Assembly: GCF_004101865.1 (NCBI RefSeq)
Contig: NZ_CP026118.1
Span: forward strand, 2,993,001 to 3,057,000
Source: Halobacillus litoralis
GTDB lineage: Bacteria > Bacillota > Bacilli > Bacillales > Halobacillaceae
Reading direction: 5' to 3'
DNA: 64,000 nt
This document shows, one piece after another, positions 16,860 through 25,528 of the stretch. The notes beneath the pieces are model-generated. The model did not search any database. It was given only the letters and a program-made list of their open reading frames with translations, and had not been told where the DNA came from. Within the stretch, counting starts at the first letter, position 1, and the number at the start of each line of letters is the position of its first letter. The translations under genes were made by a program, and so were the position numbers.

Positions 16860-17855
16860 TCAGATATTGTAAGCAGGTGCACTTGATTCAGCATCAAGCA
16901 AAGATTTCATTTCCTCGTCCAGTTTCAGGAGTGTCACAGAACAACCCGACATTTCAAGGGCAGTCATGTAATTCCCTACTAAGGTTTTATAAATATTCAA
17001 ACCGCGTTCCACTAATATTTCATTCACTTTTTTATTTAAAATATACAGTTCCATTTCAGGAGTCGCACCCATCCCATTGACGATAAGGGCTACATCATCA
17101 CCATGGTTGAATTCAATGTCTTCAAGGACATTGTTCGTAAGTTCTTCAGCGATTTCGTTTGCAGAAGTCACTTCTTTCTTCTCGATTCCTGATTCCCCGT
17201 GGATTCCTATGCCGATTTCCATTTCGTCTTCATTTAAGGAAAAGCTTGGTTCACCGGCAGCAGGCACAGTGCACGGAGTAAGGGCCATGCCCATGGAGCG
17301 TACATTACCTGTAACCTTTTCTGCAATGTCTTTGACTTCTTGCAATGACCCGCCGGCGGCTGCTTTAGCTCCAGCAATTTTATGAACAAAAATGGTACCA
17401 GCTATACCGCGGCGTCCGGTTGTGGAAGCACTGTCTTCAACGGCGACATCATCATTGACTACGACTTTCTCGACATCAATGCCTTCTGCTTCCGCCATTT
17501 CAGCAGCCATGTCGAAATTCATGACATCTCCCGTGTAATTTTTGATGATCAGGAACACCCCTGCGCCACCATCGGCCGCTTTAATGCCCTCAAGTACCTG
17601 GTCCGGCGTCGGCGAAGTGAATACTTCCCCGCAAACCGCTGCATCGAGCATTCCATCCCCGATATATCCGGCGTGAGCAGGCTCATGTCCACTTCCTCCG
17701 CCACTGACAATTCCTACTTTATTGTCTATGGGAGCATCTTTTCTCGCGACGACTGTCGTTTCGGGGATTTGTTTAAGAGTGTCAGGGTGAGCAGCTATCA
17801 ACCCTTCGAGCATATCCCGTACAACATATTCTGGATCGTTGACGATCTTTTTCAT
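16860..17855 (-). CDS. dhaK: Dihydroxyacetone kinase substrate-binding subunit DhaK
   Basis: DAK1-domain subunit that binds dihydroxyacetone covalently as a hemiaminal on a histidine. GGGSGHEPAHAGYIGDGML holds the acid-base His and GIGIHGESG the hemiaminal His. The chosen start, MKKIVNDPEYVV, follows AAAGGAGAGG with proper spacing; an upstream in-frame ATG would add 12 residues without a ribosome site. It feeds glycerol/dihydroxyacetone carbon to glycolysis as DHAP using PEP through the PTS. No dhaR/dhaS regulator or glycerol dehydrogenase is adjacent in the window. Confidence 0.94.
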   Translation of the reverse strand: MKKIVNDPEYVVRDMLEGLIAAHPDTLKQIPETTVVARKDAPIDNKVGIVSGGGSGHEPAHAGYIGDGMLDAAVCGEVFTSPTPDQVLEGIKAADGGAGVFLIIKNYTGDVMNFDMAAEMAEAEGIDVEKVVVNDDVAVEDSASTTGRRGIAGTIFVHKIAGAKAAAGGSLQEVKDIAEKVTGNVRSMGMALTPCTVPAAGEPSFSLNEDEMEIGIGIHGESGIEKKEVTSANEIAEELTNNVLEDIEFNHGDDVALIVNGMGATPEMELYILNKKVNEILVERGLNIYKTLVGNYMTALEMSGCSVTLLKLDEEMKSLLDAESSAPAYNI

Positions 17856-18112
17856 TTGAACCTCTCCTTTAGTGTTTTTGGCTTGGCTCATTTTCTGAAT
17901 TAAGTGTACGCCCTCATTTTATTACAAACCATGAGGAATTACGAACCGATTCGAGTTATGGTGACTGATTGTAGTAGTAGAAGCACTTCTGGCAAGTGGA
18001 TGGAACATTCGAAGTTCAGGATGAGGGGCGACAGAGCAAAGTGACTTCATTTGTAATTTAAGGTCTAGGCCTCCTTCATTTGGGCAAGCCTTTTTAAGGA
18101 AGGGGGATGAAT

Positions 18113-18565
18113 ATGGAACTGGATTATGGACTGATTTTAGGTATGGATAAGCAGAGGCACTTTTTCAGTCATGCAATGATGGCAGTATTTTCAGGGATAG
18201 TCATTATCATTTTTTCTAATGAACAGTCTTTCAAAAGAAGGATAAAATTTGCATGGGTGGTATTGGTTTTCATCGGTATCCTTGAAGAGTATAGACAATA
18301 TATGGTGCCTGATAGGAGTGCTGAGTTTTTAGATGCTGTTGCTAATTTGCTTGGTATAACAATAGGATTACTGATCCCCGTATTTATAATTGCAATCATC
18401 AGTAAAAATAAATATAAATCTGTCTCTAACAGTTTTGCGATTTACAATATTGCTTTAATCCCCTTATTTTTTGGATTGCTACTTATAAATGAACGACCAT
18501 TTGTGACCTTTGATGGGTCGTTTGAAGAAGAAGTGAAATTTTGGTTACTTTTTATTGGTTTCTGA
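18113..18565 (+). CDS. VanZ-like family membrane protein
   Basis: About 150 aa with four hydrophobic segments. The VanZ pattern is visible: MDKQRHFFSHAMMAVF in the first part, then EEYRQYMVPDRSAEFLDAVANLLGITIG, matching the E..Q...P.R..E..D...N..G core. VanZ-like proteins are widespread in Firmicutes and mostly unrelated to glycopeptide resistance; the role is unknown. The second ATG (18113) is preferred because the AAGGAAGGGGG site sits directly against the first. Nothing nearby suggests a van cluster. Confidence 0.75.
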   Translation: MELDYGLILGMDKQRHFFSHAMMAVFSGIVIIIFSNEQSFKRRIKFAWVVLVFIGILEEYRQYMVPDRSAEFLDAVANLLGITIGLLIPVFIIAIISKNKYKSVSNSFAIYNIALIPLFFGLLLINERPFVTFDGSFEEEVKFWLLFIGF

Positions 18566-18647
18566 TCGAATATATCCAAAGATATTAGAACTGGAATACT
18601 ATTAGTAACTAAGATTGTAATAGATGAGGTCGCCGAAATGATGGAAT

Positions 18648-18748
18648 CCTATGAAGGGCAGGGCTTCAGTTAAAGATAAAAAATTTCGATTAGACGGATG
18701 ATATTGAATCATAAAATGAGGACTCGACACTGTCGGGTTCTTTTTTTG
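18648..18748 (+). repeat. Repeat E, copy 2, ending in a terminator
   Basis: Matches 12738-12848 block by block (TATGAAGGG, CTTCAGTT, GACGGATGATATTGAA). It ends with a full 10-bp stem, AGGACTCGAC-ACT-GTCGGGTTCT, followed by TTTTTTT, where the other copy has one mismatch. It could end plus-strand transcription from the VanZ-like gene. Confidence 0.65.
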
Positions 18749-18928
18749 TGCCATAAATTTTTTGGGTCTGCGATATTCGTAAAGAGAAAAAATTCCTTGC
18801 TTTTTTGATTTCTATAAATTTTTTTGTAGAAATTTCAATTTCTTTGACACCAAAACCCTCCAAACTTTCGATTATTGATATGAAGGAGTGTTTTTTAATG
18901 CTCTTAATTTTCAAGGAGGCGTTTTGAG

Positions 18929-19648
18929 ATGAATTATTTAAAAGAGATCAATGCATTTCATGATGAGGTAGAACTGAATTCACTTTCGGCTTCTGCTTCG
19001 CTGCTTTGGTATGTGCTCATGCAGTTCAACAATAAGACAGGATGGAAGAAAGAATTTACGGTCCCGACAGCTGCGATTTTAGTGAAGTCAGGTTTGAGTG
19101 AGAGCTCGTTTCTTCGGGCACGGAAAGAATTAGAGGAGAAAGGGTACATCCTTTTTCAATCGGGGAGCCGCCATCAGACACCTACTTATCAGATGATTTC
19201 GCAAGTGAAAGACAAAGAGATCGGACAAGTGGAGGATATCGTGAAGGAACGTGTGACGGATGAGACGGAGGATAGCGTGACGGACTCTTTTAAAAGAAAA
19301 GAAAGGAAGAGAAAAGAAGGTGAAGGGGGCGGGAGGAATCCGTTTGCGTTTTACGAACAAAACTTCGGGGTGCTCACACCGTTCATGGCCGAAAAGCTCA
19401 CCGATTGGTGCCGCCGGATTTCCGATGAGCTGGTGATGGAAGCGATGAAGATCGCCACTCAGCACAACAAGCTGTTTTTCAACTATTGTGAAGGGATTTT
19501 GAAACGCTGGGAGAACCAACAGGTGCGGACGCTTGCCGATGTCGAACGAGTGGAATCGAAGACACCGCACAAGAAGCGGAAGAAGGAAGAAAGGGCGTCT
19601 GAACTGAAGCGGATGGTCAATGAGTATCGGAAGGAGCGACATGCATGA
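18929..19648 (+). CDS. Phage-type replication initiator with DnaD-like domain
   Basis: A 239-aa protein. Residues 15-80 form a winged-helix domain (WYVLMQFNNKTGWKKEFTV, then SESSFLRARKELEEKGYI). A charged linker (KRKERKRKEGEGGG) follows, then a DnaD C-terminal domain (NPFAFYEQNFGVLTPFMAEKL to FNYCEGILKRWENQ). Such proteins in phages bind the origin and recruit the helicase loader. A strong AAGGAGGCG site precedes the ATG. It overlaps the next gene by 4 bp (ATGA). The GC content is clearly higher than the 2-10 kb region. Confidence 0.85.
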   Translation: MNYLKEINAFHDEVELNSLSASASLLWYVLMQFNNKTGWKKEFTVPTAAILVKSGLSESSFLRARKELEEKGYILFQSGSRHQTPTYQMISQVKDKEIGQVEDIVKERVTDETEDSVTDSFKRKERKRKEGEGGGRNPFAFYEQNFGVLTPFMAEKLTDWCRRISDELVMEAMKIATQHNKLFFNYCEGILKRWENQQVRTLADVERVESKTPHKKRKKEERASELKRMVNEYRKERHA

Positions 19649-19971
19649 AGTATGAAGAAGCGGTAGATGTGCTGGAGACGATGGAGGAACTGTTTGAAGG
19701 GAAGTTTACGATTACGAAGCGGAAACTCACGGTGTTTGTGCCCGAACTTGAAAAGATGGAATACTCGCCTGTGATGGACAAGCTCTATCATTATGCCTCT
19801 CAATATCCCTATCCCCCGACGCTTGCGGATATTGCGGTTTACCCACCGAAAGAAAACGACTATTTGGAGAAGATGCGGCGCTGGGATGAAGAAGCCGCCA
19901 AGGTGCCGGAAGAGACGAAGCAGCGATTCCTGGAGAAGTTTGAAGAGCTGATCAGGAGTAAGGGCGAATGA
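19645..19971 (+). CDS. G39P-like phage helicase loader/inhibitor
   Basis: A 108-aa protein resembling the N-terminal domain of SPP1 gp39-type helicase loaders: a helical start (YEEAVDVLETMEELFEGKF), a WxP-like middle (VFVPELEKMEYSPVMDKLYHYASQY) and PYPPTLADIAVYPP. Those loaders bind DnaB-type helicase and deliver it to the initiator-bound origin. Its position between a DnaD-like initiator and a DnaB helicase, with ATGA overlaps on both sides, supports this role. The family call is by pattern and order. Confidence 0.7.
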   Translation: MKYEEAVDVLETMEELFEGKFTITKRKLTVFVPELEKMEYSPVMDKLYHYASQYPYPPTLADIAVYPPKENDYLEKMRRWDEEAAKVPEETKQRFLEKFEELIRSKGE

Positions 19972-21236
19972 TTTATAACCAGGAAGCCGAGCAGTCCGTC
20001 ATTGGAACATTGCTGTTGGAAGGAGAATTGGCAAAGGATGTGACATTAAGGGTAGAGCATTTCTTTGACAAGCGCCACCGGTTGATCTATCAGGCGGTCC
20101 GGAAGATTGAACGGGCCGGTGAGCCGGTCAACCTTGTGACCGTAACAACAGAGTTGAATAAGGACATTCAAACAGTGGGAGGTGTGAGTTATTTAACTGA
20201 TCTTGCGGGTTCGATCCCCACCAGAGCCAACCTCAAGCATCATCAACGCCTCGTTTTCGATGCCTACCGAAACCGCAAGACGAAGGAAGAAGCGACCCGT
20301 TACGTCCAAAACCCTAATGAAGAAACCCTCGATCAACTGATGGCTCAGCTGGAAGACTATCGTGGCGAAGGAACAATCACAGAAGAGACCACCACCTACG
20401 AAACGTTAATCGAAATTACCCGCGAACTGAAAAATCCTCCCACCGATGGAATGACAGGCTTTGCCACAGGTTACAAGGAAATCGATGACATGACAGGTGG
20501 CACCCAGGGCGGCGATCTGATCATCCTCGCCGGCCGTCCATCGATGGGGAAAACGGCTTTCGCCTTGAACCTCGCCGCACACCATTGCAAGAACAACGGT
20601 AGTGTTCACTTGTTCAGCCTGGAGATGGGACGTAAATCACTGTTCAAACGGATGCTTTCCTGTGAAGCAGGCATCGATGGCCAAAAGTGGCGCACGCTGA
20701 ATTTTTCCCGGGAAGATTATGAGAACTGCTTCATCGCTGTAGGGGAAATCGCCGACTGGAACCTCCACGTCCACGAGAACGCCCGGACGATCGCTGACAT
20801 TCGTGCCCAAGTCCGGCAGTCGATCCGCAAAGACGGTGAACAGAAGCCGATGATCATCATCGACTACTTGCAGCTACTAGCTTCAAGCAGCCGCTATGAA
20901 CGGCGCGACCTTGAAGTCGGTGCGATGACAAGGGAATTGAAACTGTTAGCCCGAGAACTTGGAGTACCAATCATCCTGCTTTCTCAGCTTTCCCGAGGGG
21001 TCGAACAGCGCAAAGACAAGCGCCCGATGATGGCCGATTTGAGAGAATCCGGCAACATCGAACAAGACGCTGATGTGATCGGTTTCTTATACCGTGAGGA
21101 TTACTACAAGCGCGATGGAGGCGAGAGCGATGAGGTGGAGCTGATCATCAGCAAGCAGCGGAATGGTCCGGTGGGAAGTGTGAAACTTGAGTTCGTGAAG
21201 GAGTACGGGAAGTTTATCAGTGGAGCGCATTTATAG
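19968..21236 (+). CDS. Phage-type replicative DnaB helicase
   Basis: Hexameric 5'-3' helicase of 422 aa. The N-terminal domain (NQEAEQSVIGTLLLEGEL) binds primase and loader. The RecA-like domain has Walker A AGRPSMGKTAFALNLA, Walker B MIIIDYLQLL, and the DLRESGNIEQDADVIGFLYRED block. Replication is probably driven from the two upstream genes. It differs from a host DnaC/DnaB gene by this setting and a short C-terminus. No primase, origin repeats, integrase or structural phage genes are seen around it, so this is an isolated cassette. Pieces similar to its 3' end occur at 22453, 30233 and perhaps 35113. Confidence 0.92.
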   Translation: MIYNQEAEQSVIGTLLLEGELAKDVTLRVEHFFDKRHRLIYQAVRKIERAGEPVNLVTVTTELNKDIQTVGGVSYLTDLAGSIPTRANLKHHQRLVFDAYRNRKTKEEATRYVQNPNEETLDQLMAQLEDYRGEGTITEETTTYETLIEITRELKNPPTDGMTGFATGYKEIDDMTGGTQGGDLIILAGRPSMGKTAFALNLAAHHCKNNGSVHLFSLEMGRKSLFKRMLSCEAGIDGQKWRTLNFSREDYENCFIAVGEIADWNLHVHENARTIADIRAQVRQSIRKDGEQKPMIIIDYLQLLASSSRYERRDLEVGAMTRELKLLARELGVPIILLSQLSRGVEQRKDKRPMMADLRESGNIEQDADVIGFLYREDYYKRDGGESDEVELIISKQRNGPVGSVKLEFVKEYGKFISGAHL

Positions 21237-21418
21237 GATTTTATCATTTATTCTCCCATGGTCAATATGCGCAAGGAGGCTGGGGAGTGTGCTTTTTATA
21301 CTATTGGTCGGTATTCGAAATCAAGCTTAATTTTTAAGAGGCAGCCACTCCAAATCACACCGATTACAATGCATGAATTCATCGGCTTCATTCATACTAC
21401 CTGTAGAGGTGATCAGCG

Positions 21419-22282
21419 ATGAAGTTCATGTTTTTACCCTTTCTGTTATTGTTTATCATGCCACAGGAAGATATGTCCGATACTTTTGAGCTTAAGCATG
21501 AAGGGCAAGTCATTGAGCAGATCGATAAAGAAGATTTTATTATTCCCTATCTTGATGAAAGGATGGTGGATCAACAGAAGTTTGATGCCTTCCTTGATGA
21601 ATTAGACGATAAAATGGCTAGAGCACCAAAAAATGCAATGATTGATGAAAATGGAAGCATAGTGAAAGGGGAAAATGGCACCAGGGTAGACCGTGCGAAA
21701 TTGAAAGAGCAATTTTATCAATATATTTATACACACCGCTTAAGAAGCACCAACATACCTATGACTCCGGTTTATCCTCAGGTAGATGCGGAACTTCTGA
21801 CAGACATAAGAACACAGCAAATCGGCAATTATCTGACATATTATAAAAAGACTAACAAAGGAAGAACGAATAATATCTCTCTAGCGACTGAAGCGATTAA
21901 TAACCATGTGGTTTTCCCGGGAGAAGTATTTTCTTTTAATAAGGTGGTTGGAAAACGAACAGAAGAAAAAGGGTACGTCCGTGCGCCTGTGATTGTCAGG
22001 GGGGAATTGGCGGAAGACATCGGGGGAGGGATTTGCCAAGTATCCTCTACTTTATATAATGCCGTCGATCACGCAGGTCTTAAAATTGTGGAACGCTACT
22101 CCCATAGCAAGAAAGTCCCTTATGTGCCGCCAGGAAGGGATGCGACGGTCAGTTGGTACGGGCCTGATTTTACCTTCAAAAATGAATTCAACCAGCCTGT
22201 CTTAATCCAGGCTAAGTCAGTAAATGGAATGGTGCTTGTACACATTTATTCATCGGATCGCCTTGGGAATAACGCTGATTGA
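21419..22282 (+). CDS. Secreted VanW-family protein
   Basis: A 287-aa protein with a short N-terminal hydrophobic signal (FMFLPFLLLFIMP) and a VanW domain in the C-terminal half: NNHVVFPGEVFSFNKVVGKRTEEKGY, ELAEDIGGGICQVSSTLYNA and KKVPYVPPGRDATV. The GGGICQVSSTLYNA block is diagnostic. VanW domains are common in cell-envelope proteins of spore formers; the biochemical activity is unknown and no vancomycin-resistance genes are nearby. The start has AGGTGAT 9 nt upstream. It reads as a stand-alone gene. Confidence 0.85.
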   Translation: MKFMFLPFLLLFIMPQEDMSDTFELKHEGQVIEQIDKEDFIIPYLDERMVDQQKFDAFLDELDDKMARAPKNAMIDENGSIVKGENGTRVDRAKLKEQFYQYIYTHRLRSTNIPMTPVYPQVDAELLTDIRTQQIGNYLTYYKKTNKGRTNNISLATEAINNHVVFPGEVFSFNKVVGKRTEEKGYVRAPVIVRGELAEDIGGGICQVSSTLYNAVDHAGLKIVERYSHSKKVPYVPPGRDATVSWYGPDFTFKNEFNQPVLIQAKSVNGMVLVHIYSSDRLGNNAD

Positions 22283-22371
22283 AGAGGGAGATGTCACTTG
22301 AGAAGTCAAGGGTTGGGAGATGGATAGCTTGATTGATGCAGCTGTTGGCACCTCTTCCAATACATAAGCTA

Positions 22372-22452
22372 TGGTGACTGACCCACCGCGTCAGCGAATT
22401 AAAGAAAAGCGTAGGATTAACATGTAACGGTTAATCCTACGCTTTTTTATAT
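22372..22452 (+). repeat. Repeat R, copy 3, with perfect 17-bp stem
   Basis: TGGTGACTGACCCACCGCGT, CAGCGAATTAAAG, then AAAAGCGTAGGATTAAC pairs perfectly with GTTAATCCTACGCTTTT across an 8-nt loop, with T-tract. The leading block matches copies 1 and 2, but the stem sequence is different and still perfect. It lies downstream of the VanW-like gene, where it could act as terminator. Confidence 0.7.
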
Positions 22453-22605
22453 CGGGAAGATTACTGCAAAGCTGGTACGAGGCTACGACAACAGGGTGGA
22501 TCTGATTATCTGTAAGCAGGAGAATGTTCCGGCGGGAAGTGTGGAGTTTGAGTTCGTGAAGGAGTACGGGCAATTATCAATGGGAGGGATTTTCTTATGA
22601 CCTCG
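22453..22605 (+). pseudogene. Decayed 3' fragment of a phage DnaB helicase gene
   Basis: GGAAGATTACTGCAAAGCTG and the following bases align with the helicase end at 21096-21236. The shared blocks are CTGATTATCTGTAAGCAG versus CTGATCATCAGCAAGCAG, GGGAAGTGTG, and the 21 bp around GAGTTCGTGAAGGAGTACGG, which are identical. The reading frame carries stops and frameshifts and the 5' part is absent. It is therefore the remnant of a second copy, not a gene. Confidence 0.7.
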
Positions 22606-22686
22606 TGAAGCTCTATATTTCGACACGAAAGTCTTTTATAATGGAATACAACTATGGAGACGTTGGCTTCTTGAGGGGGAATCACG

Positions 22687-23415
22687 ATGAATTTACAAGA
22701 CAGAGCCCATAAATATGAATATAAGTTGAACGATACGGATGATCAAGTCATAGCCTTTATGCTCGAACATAAACAGCAGGTGATCGGCATGTCGATCCAG
22801 ATGCTGGCGGAGCAGTTATTCACCGTTCCGAACACGATTACGAGACTCTCGAAGAAGCTTGGTTATGATGGATTTTCACAGCTGAAGAACAGTTTGAAAG
22901 AGGAAGTACAGGAAGAGAACGAACCGAAGGATTTCTCCGTTGCTTATCATATGAAGCGCACATTGGAGTTAGTGGATGAGGAACGCTTGAACAAAGTGGC
23001 CGAGCAATTACATAAAGCGAGACGTATCTATACTTTTGGTGTGGGGGATACGCTGCCTTTTTGCGAAATCCTGACGACTCACTTGAAGGTTGGCGGTAAG
23101 CCAGCGGAGTACTTCTTGCATCGTCATGATGCCATTTACGCCATCAATCACGCGAAAAGTCATGATGTTTTGATTTTACTCAGTATGTCGGGGGAAACGG
23201 AACAGATTCTCGAGATGGCCAGGTTAGCGAAGGAAAAGGGCGTTCTTGTCATTTCTCTCACCCACTTCACTCGAAATAAACTCCAACAGCTGGCGGACAT
23301 CCGTTTATTCTTTTATTCTCCGAAGAAAAAGCTTGAGAACTATAACGTCTCGGATAAAACACCGATGATGCTCCTTCTCCAGGTACTTTCCAATGCGTTT
23401 TGGGAGCGAGCCTGA
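22687..23415 (+). CDS. MurR/RpiR-family sugar-phosphate-responsive regulator
   Basis: A 242-aa regulator. The N-terminal HTH_6 domain (IAFMLEHKQQVIGMSIQMLAEQLFTVPNTITRLSKKLGYDGFSQLKNSL) binds DNA. The C-terminal SIS domain (RIYTFGVGDTLPFCEILTTHL, ILLSMSGETEQILEMARLA) binds a phosphorylated sugar. It lies upstream of, and in the same direction as, a PTS transporter and alpha-mannosidase, so it most likely controls them in response to the imported sugar phosphate. A perfect palindrome directly after its stop is a candidate operator. Confidence 0.9.
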   Translation: MNLQDRAHKYEYKLNDTDDQVIAFMLEHKQQVIGMSIQMLAEQLFTVPNTITRLSKKLGYDGFSQLKNSLKEEVQEENEPKDFSVAYHMKRTLELVDEERLNKVAEQLHKARRIYTFGVGDTLPFCEILTTHLKVGGKPAEYFLHRHDAIYAINHAKSHDVLILLSMSGETEQILEMARLAKEKGVLVISLTHFTRNKLQQLADIRLFFYSPKKKLENYNVSDKTPMMLLLQVLSNAFWERA

Positions 23416-23433
23416 ATGTGTATAAATACACAT
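23416..23433. promoter_or_regulatory. Perfect 18-bp palindrome, candidate operator of the RpiR regulator
   Basis: ATGTGTATAAATACACAT starts 1 base past the regulator stop and 116 bp before the PTS gene. Half-sites ATGTGTAT and ATACACAT are exact. It is positioned between regulator and transporter where an RpiR dimer could act; there is no T-tract, so a terminator is unlikely. Confidence 0.5.
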
Positions 23434-23492
23434 GATAACGCTTACTTCCAGAACCTTCGTGTAATTTTTTCAAGATAAGCAAGCGCTTACCT
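23433..23492 (+). promoter_or_regulatory. Two cre-like boxes before the PTS-mannosidase operon
   Basis: TGATAACGCTTACT (23433-23446) and GCAAGCGCTTACCT (23479-23492) each fit the CcpA cre pattern TGNAANCGNTNNCA with one or two deviations and both contain CG-centred cores. They would put the operon under carbon catabolite control, as expected for a PTS. Confidence 0.45.
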
Positions 23493-23548
23493 GGCGTGTG
23501 CTAGGATGAATTCAAGTTAATCATCCTGATTGAGGAAAGGAGAATATC

Positions 23549-25507
23549 ATGCAGCTTCAACACCTGACTTCACCTGAACTTATTCATACGCATGTATCTT
23601 TTGCATCCAAAGATGAAGCCATCCGATATTTAGTCAAAGAGTTAGACGATGAAGGAAAACTTCATTCGAAGGAAGATTTTTATCAGTCGGTCATCGACCG
23701 GGAATCGTTATCAGCGACTGGATTTGAAGGCGGACTTGCGATTCCGCACGGCAAATCATCAGCCGTGAAAGAAGCGTCTTTCGCTGTCGCCACTCTTACC
23801 GAGCCTTTAGACGATTGGGAAAGCATTGATGAAAACAACCGTGTCCAGCTTGTTATCTTGTTGGCCATTCCTGAAGCCGAGGCTGGGTCGACGCATTTAT
23901 CGCTTTTATCAGAGCTGATGACACGAATGGCTGACCCATCCTATAAGGATCGGCTGCTTGCGGCTCCATCAAGTGAAGCGTTGTATCAATCTCTTGACCA
24001 TCAGGAAGAAGAACAAGAAAAGGCTGCTGCTCATTCAGGCAAAACCGTTCTTGCCATCACCGCCTGCCCAGCAGGGATCGCCCATACGTATATGGCCGCC
24101 GAAGCCCTTGTGCGTGCAGGAAAGGAACTCGGTGTCGAGGTGCTTGTGGAGAAACAGGGAGCGAACGGAATCGAGGATCGTATTTCCAAGTCACAGGCAG
24201 CAAAAGCGGATGCCGTCATTTTCGCCGCTGATGTAGCCGTGAAGGATAAAGGGCGATTTTCCTCATTGCCGAAAGTGACGACAACGGTTGCAGCTCCACT
24301 GAAGAATGCACATGGCTTGCTTGAGGAAGTGCTGGACAAAGCAGCAAAGGCTCCCGCTCAACAAGAAGTGGATCCGGAAGAAGTGGAAGAAGAGGATAGC
24401 GATCATAAGCCTTTCAAACTGGAAATCAAAGACTCGGTCATGACGGGGATTTCTTACATCATCCCGATCATTGTCGCCGGAGGAATGACGCTCGCTTTCG
24501 CTGTTCTTTTATCTCAGGCTTTCGGCTTACAGGAAGTGTACGAGACGGAAGGATCATGGCTCTGGCTGCTCCGTCAGCTGGGTGGAACGATGCTTGGCAC
24601 ATTGATGGTTCCTGTATTAGCGGCCTATATGGCCTACGCCATCGGCGATAAGCCTGCCTTAGGACCAGGTTTTGCGGCAGGTATTTGTGCCAACTTGATT
24701 GGAAGCGGATTCTTAGGCGGTATGCTTGGTGGTTTGCTTGCTGGTTATATCATTAAATTCATGAAGCAGCGACTGCAGACAACGGGAACGTTCTCAGGTT
24801 TTGTCAGTTTCTGGTTATATCCTGTCTTAGGAACCCTTTCTGTCGGAAGTATCATGCTGTTCGTTGTCGGGGAACCTCTGGCTGCTATCAATAATGGACT
24901 GATCGGCTGGCTGGAAGGAATGTCCGGCGGGAATGCCATTTTGCTTGGTATGATTCTCGGAGCGATGGTTTCCTTTGACCTTGGAGGTCCCGTCAATAAA
25001 GCCGCTTACACTTTCTGTATCGGGGCGATGGCCAGTGGGAATATCATGCCATATGCAGCTTTTGCCTCTGTGAAAATGGTTTCCGCTTTCAGTGTGACGG
25101 GCGCAACCATCATCGGGAAGAAGTACTTTACGAAACCGGAACAGGAAATCGGAAAACAGACGTGGCTGTTGGGATTGGCCGGAATTACAGAAGGAGCCAT
25201 TCCGTTCATGATCAAAGATCCATTGCGGGTCATTCCATCTTTGATTGCAGGTTCCGCTGTAACTGGTGGTATTGTCGCCTACTTTGATATCGGGCTTGGT
25301 GTTCCGGGGGCCGGGATTTTCTCCCTAGCTTTAGTTGAAGGGCCTTCGATTTTCTTAGCGGCGAGTGTCTGGCTGGGTGCCGCCTTGATCGGCGCGTTCA
25401 TCTCAATGGTTCTTCTCATTTTGACACGGAAAAATAAATTGAAGAAACAACCACGGCAGACGAAAGAGAAGGAGTCGTCCGTTCAAATGAAAACAGCTGT
25501 GAATTAA
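23549..25507 (+). CDS. Fructose-family PTS EIIABC, probably for a mannosyl compound
   Basis: A 652-aa permease that takes up and phosphorylates a sugar using PEP. Domains run EIIA (residues 1-145, phospho-His in AIPHGKSS at 67), EIIB (about 165-262, phospho-Cys in TACPAGIAHTYMAAEAL at 173) and EIIC with about nine membrane helices (290-635). An acidic linker (EEVEEEDSDHKP) joins B and C. The A-B-C order and the GH38 gene 21 bp downstream match the mngA-mngB pair of 2-O-alpha-mannosyl-D-glycerate users; other alpha-mannosides are possible. A good GGAAAGGAG site precedes the ATG. Confidence 0.9.
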   Translation: MQLQHLTSPELIHTHVSFASKDEAIRYLVKELDDEGKLHSKEDFYQSVIDRESLSATGFEGGLAIPHGKSSAVKEASFAVATLTEPLDDWESIDENNRVQLVILLAIPEAEAGSTHLSLLSELMTRMADPSYKDRLLAAPSSEALYQSLDHQEEEQEKAAAHSGKTVLAITACPAGIAHTYMAAEALVRAGKELGVEVLVEKQGANGIEDRISKSQAAKADAVIFAADVAVKDKGRFSSLPKVTTTVAAPLKNAHGLLEEVLDKAAKAPAQQEVDPEEVEEEDSDHKPFKLEIKDSVMTGISYIIPIIVAGGMTLAFAVLLSQAFGLQEVYETEGSWLWLLRQLGGTMLGTLMVPVLAAYMAYAIGDKPALGPGFAAGICANLIGSGFLGGMLGGLLAGYIIKFMKQRLQTTGTFSGFVSFWLYPVLGTLSVGSIMLFVVGEPLAAINNGLIGWLEGMSGGNAILLGMILGAMVSFDLGGPVNKAAYTFCIGAMASGNIMPYAAFASVKMVSAFSVTGATIIGKKYFTKPEQEIGKQTWLLGLAGITEGAIPFMIKDPLRVIPSLIAGSAVTGGIVAYFDIGLGVPGAGIFSLALVEGPSIFLAASVWLGAALIGAFISMVLLILTRKNKLKKQPRQTKEKESSVQMKTAVN

Positions 25508-25528
25508 AGAGAGAGGAAGGGATGCGGG

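Noticed and set aside
18690..18914. 74-codon minus-strand frame beside the phage cassette
   Set aside because: It covers the terminator of repeat E copy 2 and AT-rich DNA with lysine/isoleucine bias only; no ribosome site or motif.
18113..22282. VanZ-like and VanW-like genes as a glycopeptide-resistance cluster
   Set aside because: No vanH, ligase, vanX or vanRS genes are present. Both families are common in Bacillaceae outside resistance clusters.
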